Assembly (NCBI RefSeq): GCF_000015285.1
Contig: NC_008709.1
Location: 3,348,001-3,412,000 of the forward strand
Direction: 5' to 3'
Source: Psychromonas ingrahamii 37
Lineage (GTDB): Bacteria; Pseudomonadota; Gammaproteobacteria; Enterobacterales; Psychromonadaceae
Length of the DNA: 64,000 nucleotides
Part shown: piece after piece, positions 27,028-36,742 of the stretch
Numbering within the stretch: position 1 is the stretch's first letter
Layout: the number at the start of each line of letters is the position of its first letter
The notes under the pieces: model-generated
Seen by the model: the letters and a program-made list of their open reading frames with translations, nothing else
What the model was told of the DNA's origin: nothing
Database searches by the model: none
Translations under genes and position numbers: made by a program

Positions 27028-27939
27028 ATGGCAATAAAAAATACCGAGCTAATCAACGAAAATCGAATTGACCGCAGCCTGCGTGCTTTTGTGGGGCTTG
27101 CCTGCCTGCAAATTGCTTACTTTTGGCTCAGTGGATGGTGGATGACCCTTTTTTATCTGTTAAGCGCAGTTCTGTTTTTGACTGCCGCTGTTGGATTTTG
27201 CCCTCTTTACCGGGTGCTAGGTCTGCGCAGTAACAACAAACAGAGTACCGCCGGTAAAGTGTGGCTGACGATCGCCGCACTGGTTTTTATTACACAACTT
27301 GTGCTTGGCAGTTACGCCAGTCATTTCTTTTCCAAGAAATTTTACCTTGAAGACTTTAATGTTATGAATAACAACTACAAACAGGCGCTATTTTTTACCG
27401 GACAGGAAAACAGGGCAAAGGCGATAGACAATTACGACCAACTTCGAATCAATTACGCGCGTTTTAAGAATAAATATCTGGCCTATCATCCCTACGCTCT
27501 TAAAGGTGATGGTCAGTTTAATGACGATCTAATCCGAATTGAAGAGATACTGACCGAAACAGCAGACAATGTTCGAAGCGGTGATCTGCATCAGGCACAC
27601 TTGATGCTCGAAAAAGTCCGCCCTGTTTTTCAGAATATTTTTAAACGTAACAACTTCTCGATGCTGGCGGTCACACTGATTGATTTTCACGATACCATGG
27701 AGTTAATGCTCACAGCTGCAACGCTCAAGGATGCAACTCAAGTAAAGGCCCTTTACCCACAAGTAGACAAAAAACTGCAGGCCATAGAAGTTGAAGCCAA
27801 CGATGCCGACATTCAGGCTATCCGCGACAATCTGGAGACATTATTCAAGCTCGCCAAAAGTGGCGCGGTTGAACAGCTGACAGCACAGGGTAAAAAGCTC
27901 AAAAGCAGTTTTGTGAAGGTCTATTTGCAGCGCGGCTAG
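27028..27939 (+). CDS. DUF2892-type membrane protein with helical extension
   Basis: 303 residues. Residues ~10-70 have the DUF2892 pattern: NRIDRSLRAFVGL, two membrane helices, then GFCPLYRVLGL. A third helix follows (residues ~80-100). Residues ~105-300 form a largely helical, probably periplasmic, domain with LMLEKVRPVFQNIFKRN and the block TLIDFHDTMELMLTAA. That second part resembles four-helix bundles of the cytochrome c' kind, but I see no CxxCH haem site. The function is unknown. The ATG has TGGAGAAT 8 nt upstream. Monocistronic, followed by a strong bidirectional terminator. Confidence 0.8.
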   Translation: MAIKNTELINENRIDRSLRAFVGLACLQIAYFWLSGWWMTLFYLLSAVLFLTAAVGFCPLYRVLGLRSNNKQSTAGKVWLTIAALVFITQLVLGSYASHFFSKKFYLEDFNVMNNNYKQALFFTGQENRAKAIDNYDQLRINYARFKNKYLAYHPYALKGDGQFNDDLIRIEEILTETADNVRSGDLHQAHLMLEKVRPVFQNIFKRNNFSMLAVTLIDFHDTMELMLTAATLKDATQVKALYPQVDKKLQAIEVEANDADIQAIRDNLETLFKLAKSGAVEQLTAQGKKLKSSFVKVYLQRG

Positions 27940-27954
27940 AGAGGAATTGACCCG

Positions 27955-28000
27955 AAAAAAACAGCGCCAAAAGTCTAATACCCCGTTGGCGCTGTTTTTT
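27955..28000. terminator. Bidirectional terminator
   Basis: AACAGCGCCAA pairs perfectly with TTGGCGCTGTT (11 bp). An A run precedes it and a T run follows it, and it sits between the convergent DUF2892 gene and gnd. Confidence 0.92.
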
Positions 28001-28039
28001 AAATGAATACATTACACAATGTACAACTTTGCTGAACGG

Positions 28040-29488
28040 TTAAGCATCATAGGTTGTTGAAGCGGTATTTCCACCCTGTCCAGTCCAGTTGGTATGGAAA
28101 AATTCACCGGGTTTTTTATCTACCCTTTCATAAGTATGCGCACCAAAATAATCTCGCTGCGCTTGGATCATATTTGCAGATGATCTTGCTGTTGTATAAC
28201 CGTCCAGAAAAGACAATGCGGAGGTCATGCAGGGCATAGGTAATCCGGTCTCAAAAGAGGTGGCGGCAATTTTTCGCCAGGCCGGCATACAGCGTTCTAA
28301 AATATTTTTAAAGTAGGGATCTAAGACCAGAAAATCTAATTCGGGTTTCGCTGCAAAAGCATCACGAATATTGCCTAAAAATGCACTGCGTATAATACAA
28401 CCACCGCGCCACAGCAGTGCTACGTTACCATAATTAAGATCCCAATTATTATCTTCTGATGCCTGCTTCATCAGCATAAAACCCTGCGCATAGGAAATTA
28501 TTTTACTCGCAAGCAATGCGTCATGTAATGCCGCTATCCATTGCTGTTTATCGTCATGAATTTCGCCAATGGATTTATTAAATAGTTTTTGTGCCTCCAC
28601 ACGCTGTAGCTTTAATGCAGACAGACAACGGGCAAACACAGATTCGGTGATTAAGGTTAACGGAATGCCAGCATCTAATGCATTGATTCCAGTCCATTTA
28701 CCAGTTCCTTTTTGCCCTGCGGTATCCATTATTTTTTCAACCAGGGGATTCCCGTCGATATCCTTATAAGCCAAAATATCGGCTGTTATTTCAACTAAGT
28801 AGCTATTTAACTCTGTTTTGTTCCAATCCCTGAAGGTCGCCTGCATCTCTTCGTGGGACATCCGTAAAACATCCTTCATAAAATGGTAAGCTTCACTAAT
28901 TAACTGCATATCGCCATATTCTATGCCGTTGTGAATCATCTTAACAAAATGACCCGAGCCGCCATGGCCAACCCAGTCACAACAAGGCTCCCCTTTCTCT
29001 GTTTTAGCTGAAATCCCTTGAAAAATAGCTTTAATAGAAGGCCATGCCTGTACATCTCCTCCGGGCATAATTGACGGCCCATAGCGAGCCCCCTCTTCCC
29101 CACCAGATACACCTGCACCGACATAATGTAAATTCAGTTTGCTTAACTTCTCAACACGGCGGTTGGTATCGATAAAATTGGAATTGCCGCCGTCAATAAT
29201 AATATCGCCTTTAGACAATAAAGGGATTAACTTATCAATAAAATCATCGACGACCTCCCCTGCCTTGACCATCAGCATAATTTTACGCGGCAATCCCAGT
29301 AAACTCACCATTTCTTCAAGAGAGTGCGCAGCGATAACATCTGTATCTTTTGCTGCCCCCTCAAGAAACTGATCAACCTTTGCGACGGTGCGGTTAAATG
29401 CGACAACTTTAAAACCATGATCGTTCATATTTAAAATTAAATTCTGCCCCATCACGGCCAGACCTATTACTGCAATATCAGCATTCAT
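28040..29488 (-). CDS. gnd: 6-phosphogluconate dehydrogenase (decarboxylating)
   Basis: 482 residues, the long NADP-dependent type. It shows IAVIGLAVMGQNLILNM for the dinucleotide, the MPGG and VGAGVSGGEEGARYGPSIMPGG blocks, and GHFVKMIHNGIEYGDMQL with the catalytic Lys. It makes ribulose 5-phosphate and NADPH in the oxidative pentose phosphate pathway. Last gene of zwf-pgl-gnd; it overlaps pgl by 11 nt. The ATG at 29488 is used; the frame could begin at GTG 29491. Confidence 0.97.
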   Translation of the reverse strand: MNADIAVIGLAVMGQNLILNMNDHGFKVVAFNRTVAKVDQFLEGAAKDTDVIAAHSLEEMVSLLGLPRKIMLMVKAGEVVDDFIDKLIPLLSKGDIIIDGGNSNFIDTNRRVEKLSKLNLHYVGAGVSGGEEGARYGPSIMPGGDVQAWPSIKAIFQGISAKTEKGEPCCDWVGHGGSGHFVKMIHNGIEYGDMQLISEAYHFMKDVLRMSHEEMQATFRDWNKTELNSYLVEITADILAYKDIDGNPLVEKIMDTAGQKGTGKWTGINALDAGIPLTLITESVFARCLSALKLQRVEAQKLFNKSIGEIHDDKQQWIAALHDALLASKIISYAQGFMLMKQASEDNNWDLNYGNVALLWRGGCIIRSAFLGNIRDAFAAKPELDFLVLDPYFKNILERCMPAWRKIAATSFETGLPMPCMTSALSFLDGYTTARSSANMIQAQRDYFGAHTYERVDKKPGEFFHTNWTGQGGNTASTTYDA

Positions 29489-30212
29489 CACTTTTTTCCT
29501 CTATTAATAACATTGCGGATCCTGAATCTAAATACCATTGGGTTAGCCCTGCTTTAGCTTTTATTTTGCCCGCTGGATAGCGTTCGCTGCCCGCTTTTTC
29601 ACTGTTAATTTTATGAATAATATCGGCTTTATTTTCACCTAGTACCAGATAAGTAATACGCCGGCTGTTTTCAATTAAGCCGGCTGTTTTAGATACCCGT
29701 AATTGCCCGCTTTGCGGCTGTGTTGCCACAAAGGTTAAATGAGCATCCTGATAGTTTGTTTGTCCGGGAAAAAGTGAGGCGGTATGACCGTCATTGCCCA
29801 CGCCTAAAAGAATCCAGTCAAACTGTGGAATGCCATTAACGCTATCAATATAATTTCTTATTTCCTGTGCATAGCGAATCGCTTCCTGCTGTGGGGAGTT
29901 TTCCCCTCGAATGCGATGAATATTTTCTGCCGGAATAATAATTTGGTCGAATAAAAATTGTTTACACTGCCCAAAGTTACTTTCTGAATCAGTCGCTGCA
30001 ACACAGCGTTCATCCCCCCACCAAAAATGCAACTTTTGCCAGTTTATTTTCTGTGCATAGGGAGAGTTGGCTAAATATTTAAACAGAAGGATCGGGGTTG
30101 AGCCACCGGATAAAGAGATATGGCTTACGGTCTCTTTTTGACTTAAGAGCAAAAAATCCTCGGCCAGTTTATCTAGCAGTAATTGGGTTGCAGAAAAAAT
30201 TGTATAATTCAT
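29478..30212 (-). CDS. pgl: 6-phosphogluconolactonase (DevB type)
   Basis: 244 residues. Motifs HISLSGGSTPILLFKYL, FWWGDERCVAATDSESN and WILLGVGNDGHTASLFPG identify the NagB-like lactonase. It hydrolyses 6-phosphogluconolactone between Zwf and Gnd. The ATG at 30212 follows the zwf stop by one base (TAA-A-ATG) and gives the family-like N-terminus MNYTIF; a GTG at 30224 would add four residues and overlap zwf. Middle gene of the operon. Confidence 0.95.
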   Translation of the reverse strand: MNYTIFSATQLLLDKLAEDFLLLSQKETVSHISLSGGSTPILLFKYLANSPYAQKINWQKLHFWWGDERCVAATDSESNFGQCKQFLFDQIIIPAENIHRIRGENSPQQEAIRYAQEIRNYIDSVNGIPQFDWILLGVGNDGHTASLFPGQTNYQDAHLTFVATQPQSGQLRVSKTAGLIENSRRITYLVLGENKADIIHKINSEKAGSERYPAGKIKAKAGLTQWYLDSGSAMLLIEEKSDEC

Positions 30213-30213
30213 T

Positions 30214-31713
30214 TTATAACTCACAGTAATCTGTATCGGTTAAATTTTTACAGGGGAAGCGCCATTCATGGTTATCTCGGTTTAATAATTTTTCCGCTTC
30301 AATCGGCCCCCACGTGCCAGACGCATATCCATGCAGAGGAAATGATTTTTTTTGATAGTCTAAAATGGGCTGAACAAAATCCCAACAGGCCCGTACTGCG
30401 TCGCTTCGGGCAAAAAGTGTGGCGTCACCTTTTAATAAATCCAGGAGTAAACGCTCATAGGCTGTTAATAATTCAGTCTCTTTCAAGTCACTGTAATGAA
30501 AGTCCATGGCAACTTCTTTGGCATCAAAACCCGCGCCAGGCTCCTTTAAGCCAAAACCTAACATGATCCCTTCATCGGGCTGAATGCGAATAATTAATTT
30601 GTTTTCGGGGGCATCGGCTGAAAAAACCGGATGAGGCGTTTTTTTAAAATGGATAACCACTTCAGTGACCCGGGTTGGCAGCCGCTTTCCGGTACGCAGA
30701 TAAAATGGTACCCCATCCCAGCGCCAATTATTAATAAACAGCTTAAGACCGACATAGGTTTCTGTTCTCGAGTTATTCGGCACACCCTCTTCTTCGCGAT
30801 AAGCCGGCAGACATTTCCCTCTTACCTGCGACTGAATATATTGCCCTAACACCAGATTATTTTCCAGGTCATCTTGAGAAAGTGGTTTTAAACATTGTAA
30901 AACTTTGACCACCTCATCGCGCATTGACTTGGCATTAATAACGGCTGGGGGCTCCATTGCAACCATTGCAATCACCTGTAATAAATGGTTTTGCAGCATA
31001 TCCCGCATGGCACCAGAACCATCATAATAACCACCACGCTGTTCTACACCCAATGCTTCAGCCCCGGTGACTTCTACATAATCAATATACCGGCCATTCC
31101 ATAATGGCTCAAAAATGCTGTTAGCAAAACGTAATACCAGCATATTCTGTACCGTTTCTTTACCGAGGTAATGATCAATACGATAAATTTGCTGTTCCTG
31201 AAAATGCCGATACAGAGATTCATCGAGACTCACTGCAGATTTAAGATCAGAACCAAAGGGTTTTTCAACCACTAGCCGTTTCCAGCCATCCGTCTCTTCA
31301 TTAAGACCGACAGCGGCTAGATGCTCGGGAATAACAGAATATAAACTGGGCGGCGTGGCAAGGTAAAAAAGGGTGTTATTTTTAAGCTCTCGATCAGCAT
31401 TAATACGGGAAATGCGTTTTTTCAGCAGTGTGTAATCATTCACATCACTGGTATTAATCGCCTGATAAAACAGATGTTCACAAAATTTATTTAATAATTC
31501 TTCATTAATTTTTTTATCAGATTTAATGTTTTTTATTAATTTACTACGAAATGCCTGATCACTGTAAATACTGCGACTTACCCCCAGAATAGCGAAGGAT
31601 TTTGGCAGCTTCTGATCGACATAAAGATGATAAAGCGCAGGAATAAGCATACGCTGCGTAAGATCGCCTGAAGCGCCAAATATGACAATACAGCTGGTAT
31701 CGATGACTGACAT
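30214..31713 (-). CDS. zwf: Glucose-6-phosphate 1-dehydrogenase
   Basis: 499 residues. N-terminal [15 protein letters not shown] binds NADP; the active-site block [21 protein letters not shown] is complete, and the C-terminal domain with [20 protein letters not shown] is present. It starts the oxidative pentose phosphate pathway and is the first gene of zwf-pgl-gnd. The ATG at 31713 has AAGGACT 8 nt upstream. No hexR, edd or eda is next to it. Confidence 0.97.
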   Translation of the reverse strand: MSVIDTSCIVIFGASGDLTQRMLIPALYHLYVDQKLPKSFAILGVSRSIYSDQAFRSKLIKNIKSDKKINEELLNKFCEHLFYQAINTSDVNDYTLLKKRISRINADRELKNNTLFYLATPPSLYSVIPEHLAAVGLNEETDGWKRLVVEKPFGSDLKSAVSLDESLYRHFQEQQIYRIDHYLGKETVQNMLVLRFANSIFEPLWNGRYIDYVEVTGAEALGVEQRGGYYDGSGAMRDMLQNHLLQVIAMVAMEPPAVINAKSMRDEVVKVLQCLKPLSQDDLENNLVLGQYIQSQVRGKCLPAYREEEGVPNNSRTETYVGLKLFINNWRWDGVPFYLRTGKRLPTRVTEVVIHFKKTPHPVFSADAPENKLIIRIQPDEGIMLGFGLKEPGAGFDAKEVAMDFHYSDLKETELLTAYERLLLDLLKGDATLFARSDAVRACWDFVQPILDYQKKSFPLHGYASGTWGPIEAEKLLNRDNHEWRFPCKNLTDTDYCEL

Positions 31714-32282
31714 TGAGAGTCCTTATATAACAAAATATTTAGCGCAAATGTAACGTGCAGTTTAATCTGAGGTTGCGAATACCTGAACAGATTATTGTAA
31801 CTTGAGATTTTATAATAACTGCGACTGCAGACACAAATTAAAGTTACCTAAATAGCCAATATGATAACAATTAGCATAAAGGAATAGTCCATTTCACGGG
31901 TTTAAATAAACAATAACCCTTTTTTTTTTTATTAGCAATAGCCGGCGATACTCAATCAAACGCCTTGCTATCATTCATTTTCCTGCACAATTTTAGAGTA
32001 CTTACTTAAGTTAATTTCTCTGAATAACAATTATTTCTAAGTACTTATCCGAAAGTATTCTGATCTTAAAGAGCGCACTTATTTAGTAAACCCCTCAAAA
32101 TGCTGGAAAATTTATGTAAGAGTACTTAATAGCCACGACACCATTCTTTGTTAATATTCAAACTTACGTTATGATTGTTACCCTCTTATTTTGAAGAATA
32201 AACAATAAGTTAAAAAATAATTTATCGGGGTGATACTTAACCGTATCTGCTTTAATCAATATATTTGTTAACTAAGGCCAAG
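31714..32282. other. Divergent intergenic region zwf/cysG-like
   Basis: 569 bp of AT-rich DNA. AGTACTTA occurs three times (near 31996, 32040 and 32122), and a 12-T run lies at ~31920. These could be regulator sites, but I cannot name the factor. No gene is visible. Confidence 0.4.
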
Positions 32283-33227
32283 ATGATGGACTATTTCCCG
32301 ATTTTTTTAGATGCTAAAAAGTTTAATGCCGTGGTTATTGGAGGCGGTAATGTTGCTGCGCGAAAGATTGAACTTTTGCTCAAGTCAAAAGTGCAGATTA
32401 CCGTTGTCAGCCCGGCACTTAAAGAGAGTGTAAAAGGACTGTTAGCAAACCAGCAACTCACTTGGATTGAAGCTGAATATGCGCCTCATTTTCTGGACAA
32501 CCATCAGTTAGTGATAGCAGCAACAAATATCAGATCGGTCAACATTACAATCAGTATTGCGGCGAATCATCGCGGTATGCTGCTCAATGTGGTTGACGAT
32601 CCTGATCTTTGCAATTACATCACACCCGCAATTATTGACAGGGATCCGATGATTATTGCTATGTCAAGCTCAGGTAATGCCCCTATATTATTACAAATGT
32701 TAAAATCTCAAATAGAACAGATGTTACCCGCAGGTTATGGCAGATTAGCGCGCTTTTGTGGCCGCTACCGTATTGAAGTACAGGCCAGAATCAAACAGTT
32801 TTCCGAACGTAAACTGTTCTGGAAAAAAATATTGACGGGTGATGTCGCCAAACAGTTACTGGCGGGTGATGAAGAACAAGCTGTACAGCTGTTTAATCAG
32901 GCGCTGACCACTGACAAATTTAAAGAAAGCGGCAGTATAAGTGTTATCAGAATTTATGATCAGCAACCTGATAATTTAACCCTGCAGGCGTATCAAAAAA
33001 TGCAGCAGGCCGATGCAATATTTTTAGACTCTGATATTACAGCGTTATTTTTTGATTATGGGCGGCGCGATGCAGCTAAATTCCAAAAAATTGATAAACA
33101 TAGTATTGAAAAATTGGCCGATAATAACCAACAAGTTGTTATTATCGCGGCACATTCTGCTCAATTAGTGTCAGCGTTTAATACTGACTCTCCCGTCTCA
33201 GAAATTATTTGCGGACGTGTTATTTAA
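32283..33227 (+). CDS. Siroheme synthase-like protein: precorrin-2 dehydrogenase/ferrochelatase with vestigial SUMT lobe
   Basis: 314 residues. Residues ~1-110 are the NAD-binding CysG N-domain (MDYFPIFLDAKKFNAVVIGGGNVAARKIELLL; VVDDPDLCNYITPAII), residues ~115-205 the dimerisation part (MSSSGNAPILLQMLKSQIEQMLP). It should oxidise precorrin-2 and insert iron to make siroheme for nitrite/sulfite reductases. The last ~100 residues look like the N-terminal lobe of the uroporphyrinogen methyltransferase (NLTLQAYQKMQQADAIFLD; FFDYGRRDAAKFQKI) with the catalytic rest missing and the GAGPGD loop lost. So methylation must come from another enzyme. The longer frame starts with TTG; ATG 32283 follows TAAGG. 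Confidence 0.88.
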   Translation: MMDYFPIFLDAKKFNAVVIGGGNVAARKIELLLKSKVQITVVSPALKESVKGLLANQQLTWIEAEYAPHFLDNHQLVIAATNIRSVNITISIAANHRGMLLNVVDDPDLCNYITPAIIDRDPMIIAMSSSGNAPILLQMLKSQIEQMLPAGYGRLARFCGRYRIEVQARIKQFSERKLFWKKILTGDVAKQLLAGDEEQAVQLFNQALTTDKFKESGSISVIRIYDQQPDNLTLQAYQKMQQADAIFLDSDITALFFDYGRRDAAKFQKIDKHSIEKLADNNQQVVIIAAHSAQLVSAFNTDSPVSEIICGRVI

Positions 33228-33297
33228 CAATCAGCAGTTAAAAACTGGCATCGATCATAATATCAGCCTTTCTGACGGTTAACATTTTTGCGGTTCG

Positions 33298-33336
33298 AAA
33301 ACTAAAAAGGGACAGCGCGCCCTTTTTTTAGTTTTT
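33298..33336. terminator. Bidirectional terminator after the siroheme gene
   Basis: AAAACTAAAAAGGG pairs with CCCTTTTTTTAGTTTT around an 8-nt loop. It lies between two convergent genes and has A/T runs on both sides. Confidence 0.85.
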
Positions 33337-33378
33337 GGTAAATATTTTATATGGATTTTGTTTGTGAATATTGTTCAG

Positions 33379-34173
33379 CTAAAAGAAGCTACTCAGATCC
33401 AGTGATTGGTCATGGGATTTTTTAAACATTGGGCTGCTTATTTCAAAATGCAGAGGGAGCGTGGGATTACTCAGTAAACCAAACACAGTGCTAAATAAAT
33501 CACCGGGCTTAATAGTTAAAGGTAGCTGGATATTATTTTTACCTGTGCTTATTTTATTATTTTTAAGATCCCCTTTAAATAAAGTCTTACCACTGCTTGA
33601 TACCGTATAATTGAGCAACCCTAAAGGTAAAACAAACTCATTAGGGTTATTAAGATCAACACTCAATAGAATATCTAACTGAGTGAAACTCCCCTTCACC
33701 ATTTTGACCTCTTTAATGCTGATTTCCGGTACATATAAGGTGGCAGATTTTTCAAAAGGAATAGTTAAGCCCATGGTTTTTACACCGCCTTTAACCTGAT
33801 AATCCAGTTTTTTATCTTTAAACAGCAGTTGCTGCAATGACGTTAATGTTTGTTCAGTCAAATCCAAGGACAGAGTGATATCTTTGCCGTTATTTGCTGG
33901 TAGCAACCCTATCGACTTTTTCTCTCCCGATAACATTTTTTTATTATTAAATGAAAGATCGTAAGTAACAGCGTCAATGGGGATAGAAAAATTATTGTTA
34001 TTGGCAATATTAAAAGTAGGATTTAACTCAATAACACTCGTCGAGACCTTACCAATTGAAATCGATTTGTAACTTACCTCAGGTTGTTTTACATAATTTT
34101 TCAGCTCTTTTTGCAATGTGGTACATCCAGATACCATTACAACGATTAACACTGCTATTAAATTTTTAATCAT
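33379..34173 (-). CDS. LEA type 2 family lipoprotein
   Basis: 264 residues. The lipobox VVMVSGC (Cys at residue ~17) marks an exported lipoprotein. Two tandem LEA-14/WHy-type beta-sandwich domains follow: residues ~30-135 (FNIANNNNFSIPIDAVTYDLSF) and ~140-255 (VDLNNPNEFVLPLGLLNYTV). Such proteins are periplasmic and their role is unclear, perhaps envelope or desiccation protection. The ATG at 34173 has AGGAG 5 nt upstream; the frame could be extended by two codons to GTG 34179. Monocistronic, convergent with the siroheme gene. Confidence 0.87.
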   Translation of the reverse strand: MIKNLIAVLIVVMVSGCTTLQKELKNYVKQPEVSYKSISIGKVSTSVIELNPTFNIANNNNFSIPIDAVTYDLSFNNKKMLSGEKKSIGLLPANNGKDITLSLDLTEQTLTSLQQLLFKDKKLDYQVKGGVKTMGLTIPFEKSATLYVPEISIKEVKMVKGSFTQLDILLSVDLNNPNEFVLPLGLLNYTVSSSGKTLFKGDLKNNKISTGKNNIQLPLTIKPGDLFSTVFGLLSNPTLPLHFEISSPMFKKSHDQSLDLSSFF

Positions 34174-34775
34174 AATCACTCCTGTTAATTAATGCGTCAC
34201 TATTACAACTACCGATATTTTTATCAACTGTTACTGAAAATTTAGCTGGCGCGTCCTGTTTATTATTCCTACCAGGAAGCAATAGAATATTTTATGGTTA
34301 CATTATCGAATAAGAAAGGCGAAGGTCAGCAAAAATAGAAAGGCGCACTTGCTATAGAGCAACAGGGTGTGCGAATATTTTTCATCGCTATTTTATTCAC
34401 CTCTGAATTAGGTCTATTTATCTTTCGGGATTTTTTGCAGACCTTTGTAAATTCTTTATACAAGGCAGAACCAGAATATTAATGTCTTATGCAGACTGAA
34501 ATTTACATGTCTATTTATGGAAAATCGGCAGCACTTTATGGAATATCTGCAACACAGTTAGCAAGAGGTTAAAATGGCCTTGCACATTTTCAGCGTTGTC
34601 TGTGCAAAGCAATTTTTAAAGCATAAAAAAGTCATCATTCGTTGCTAATGCCGAATGATTTTGGCCGTTATTCTGGTCATTGTATTAAAATCGAATCCGT
34701 TTTATTCATTCGCCAATTTATTTATACCTTTAACCCAATCATCAAAAAAACTTTAGTCCAATAATCCGATGAATT
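34174..34775. other. Intergenic region; contains a terminator for the small downstream gene
   Basis: 602 bp with no recognisable gene. ATCATTCG...CGAATGAT at 34634-34659 is an 8-bp stem that, on the minus strand, is followed by GACTTTTTTAT; it is probably the terminator of the 77-residue gene at 34776-35009. Confidence 0.55.
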
Positions 34776-35009
34776 TTAGCTCCAGTCATCATATAAATAG
34801 TCGAATTCTTTTTTTTCTCTTATTTTTTCAAGTTGCATCTCTATTTGCCCCTTAAGAATTCGTTTATTTCTATTTTTAGAACGCACTTTTTGAACATTAG
34901 ATTCTTCGTTATTATTTTCTAATTCTAGATCGGCTAAATCCTTAAAATAAGTACTTGTTTCATCTTCTTGATCAAGATCTGATTCTGCTACGCTATTACT
35001 GCTATTCAT
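34776..35009 (-). CDS. Small acidic protein, PA3496-like
   Basis: 77 residues, with an acidic first half (SDLDQEDETSTYFKDLADLE) and a basic linker (KVRSKNRNKR), then a helix ending KIREKKEFDYLYDDW. That arrangement resembles the short PA3496-like family of putative envelope-integrity proteins (basic helix, E-rich, ending in DDW). The match is only by pattern. It has ATG 35009 with AGAG upstream and a downstream hairpin with a T run, so it is probably a real transcript of its own. Confidence 0.6.
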   Translation of the reverse strand: MNSSNSVAESDLDQEDETSTYFKDLADLELENNNEESNVQKVRSKNRNKRILKGQIEMQLEKIREKKEFDYLYDDWS

Positions 35010-35334
35010 TTGAAATCTCTATTGGGTCATAATTTGATGCATAATCAGGCTTTTTCCTGCAAAAAAAAAGCGAAAAATTTTGTTCTTAATGATTCATTTT
35101 TTTTGTTAAAAAAAAGAGGTCCTATATTTGTTTTTTTAACTTCACAGCAAAGAAAATTATTCAATAACGTGACCTAATCCACAGGAATATAAGGTAATCG
35201 ACGGTTTCCGGTTGCCTTGGGATAAAGAATATTTGTTACTAATCCGTTAAACTTCATTTATTTTTCAGCTTATTAAAAACTACCTATAGCATTTTTATAG
35301 TAAAATGAGTTTACCTCCTACAAGGATCCTGTTT

Positions 35335-36681
35335 ATGTCATTTGAAAAATTACCTTTTTTCATTGAAATGCTTAATGATAATATTGAAAACCAATCAGCA
35401 TTGGCCGATATTGTAACTGAATTAGAAAACAGCTTGTCTTTTGAACAAATAGCGGTCTTATTGGAAGCATTCCCAATCCCATTAAGAAAATTAATTTGGC
35501 AATTGATAAACCAGGAAGTACAGCAGCAAGTTTTTATTGAAATGCGCAATGAATCACGGCAATTAATTTTAAATGCCAGTGAAGATGAGCAATGTTTCCC
35601 GTTATTTGAGAAGTTAGATGCGGATGAATTATTAGATCTTTCAGAAAATCTGAGTGATCGCTTTGTTGATTACGCTGTCTCTAAAATGACAGATAAACAA
35701 AGAGCATTATTTAAGAAAGCACAAGAATTCTCAAATGATGAGGTTGGCCATTGGCAAAGTTTTGACGATATACAAATTCCCCAACGACTAAAAACATCAG
35801 CGATAAAAAAAATTCTTTCAAATTCTTTACCGCCTCTCACTGAAGTTTTTTATGTCACTCAGCATGATGCAAAATTAATTGGAGAAGTTGCCATTGCGAA
35901 ACTTATTGTAATGCAAGATGACACCCCAATCTCTACCGTTATGAATAGAGATTATGAGGTTTTACTTACTACAGATAATATTTATTCTGCTGCTGAAAAG
36001 GTTATTATATCGGGTAAATCCGCCTTACCCGTTGTAGATTTGACCGGATGTTTAACTGGCAGGTTAGATTTACAGCAAGCCCATACTATAAGGGAAGAAC
36101 AAAAAGATATTCAGTTATTTAAATCATCAGGCATGATCGAAGAAGAAGATCTTTTTTCCAATATATGGATCAGTAGTAAAAATCGCGCGGTTTGGTTAGG
36201 TGTTAATCTTGTGACTGCTTTTTTAGCTTCTTGGTTTATTGGCCTGTTTGAAGGGACACTGCAACAAGTTGTCGCACTTGCCGTACTAATGCCGGTTGTC
36301 GCCTCAATGGGGGGGATATCGGGAAGCCAAACATTAACCTTGATTATTCGCGGACTTGCGTTGGGACAAATAACCGATGCTAATCAGAAAGCCATTGTAC
36401 TAAAAGAACTTAAAGTGGGCTGCATAAATGGATTACTGTGGGCGGCGATCATTGCGGGCATTACCTATCTCTGGTTTGAAAATCCATTATTATCTTTGGC
36501 TATTTATATCGCCATTTTGGGCAATATCATTATTGCTTCTCTTTCCGGTGTCTGGGTGCCTTGGTTGTTAACTAAACTAAAAATTGATCCTGCACTTTCG
36601 GGCGCTGTTATATTAACCACAGTAACAGATATTTTTGGTTTTATTACCTTTTTAGGCTTAGGTGCCTTATTTCTGACTTAA
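35335..36681 (+). CDS. mgtE: Magnesium transporter MgtE
   Basis: 448 residues. N-terminal MgtE superhelical domain (residues ~25-120), two CBS domains (~130-255, VMNRDYEVLLTTDNIYSAAEKVIISGKSALPVVD) and five membrane helices with the conserved GGISGSQTLTLIIRGLALG. MgtE is a Mg2+-gated Mg2+ channel of the inner membrane. The ATG at 35335 has AAGGA 8 nt upstream; the upstream ATG at 35305 lacks a ribosome site. Monocistronic. Confidence 0.95.
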   Translation: MSFEKLPFFIEMLNDNIENQSALADIVTELENSLSFEQIAVLLEAFPIPLRKLIWQLINQEVQQQVFIEMRNESRQLILNASEDEQCFPLFEKLDADELLDLSENLSDRFVDYAVSKMTDKQRALFKKAQEFSNDEVGHWQSFDDIQIPQRLKTSAIKKILSNSLPPLTEVFYVTQHDAKLIGEVAIAKLIVMQDDTPISTVMNRDYEVLLTTDNIYSAAEKVIISGKSALPVVDLTGCLTGRLDLQQAHTIREEQKDIQLFKSSGMIEEEDLFSNIWISSKNRAVWLGVNLVTAFLASWFIGLFEGTLQQVVALAVLMPVVASMGGISGSQTLTLIIRGLALGQITDANQKAIVLKELKVGCINGLLWAAIIAGITYLWFENPLLSLAIYIAILGNIIIASLSGVWVPWLLTKLKIDPALSGAVILTTVTDIFGFITFLGLGALFLT

Positions 36682-36742
36682 GTCAGTCAACTTTCATTTT
36701 TGCCGTTGCAACATTCACAAACGGCATCAATGAAAGCGTTTA

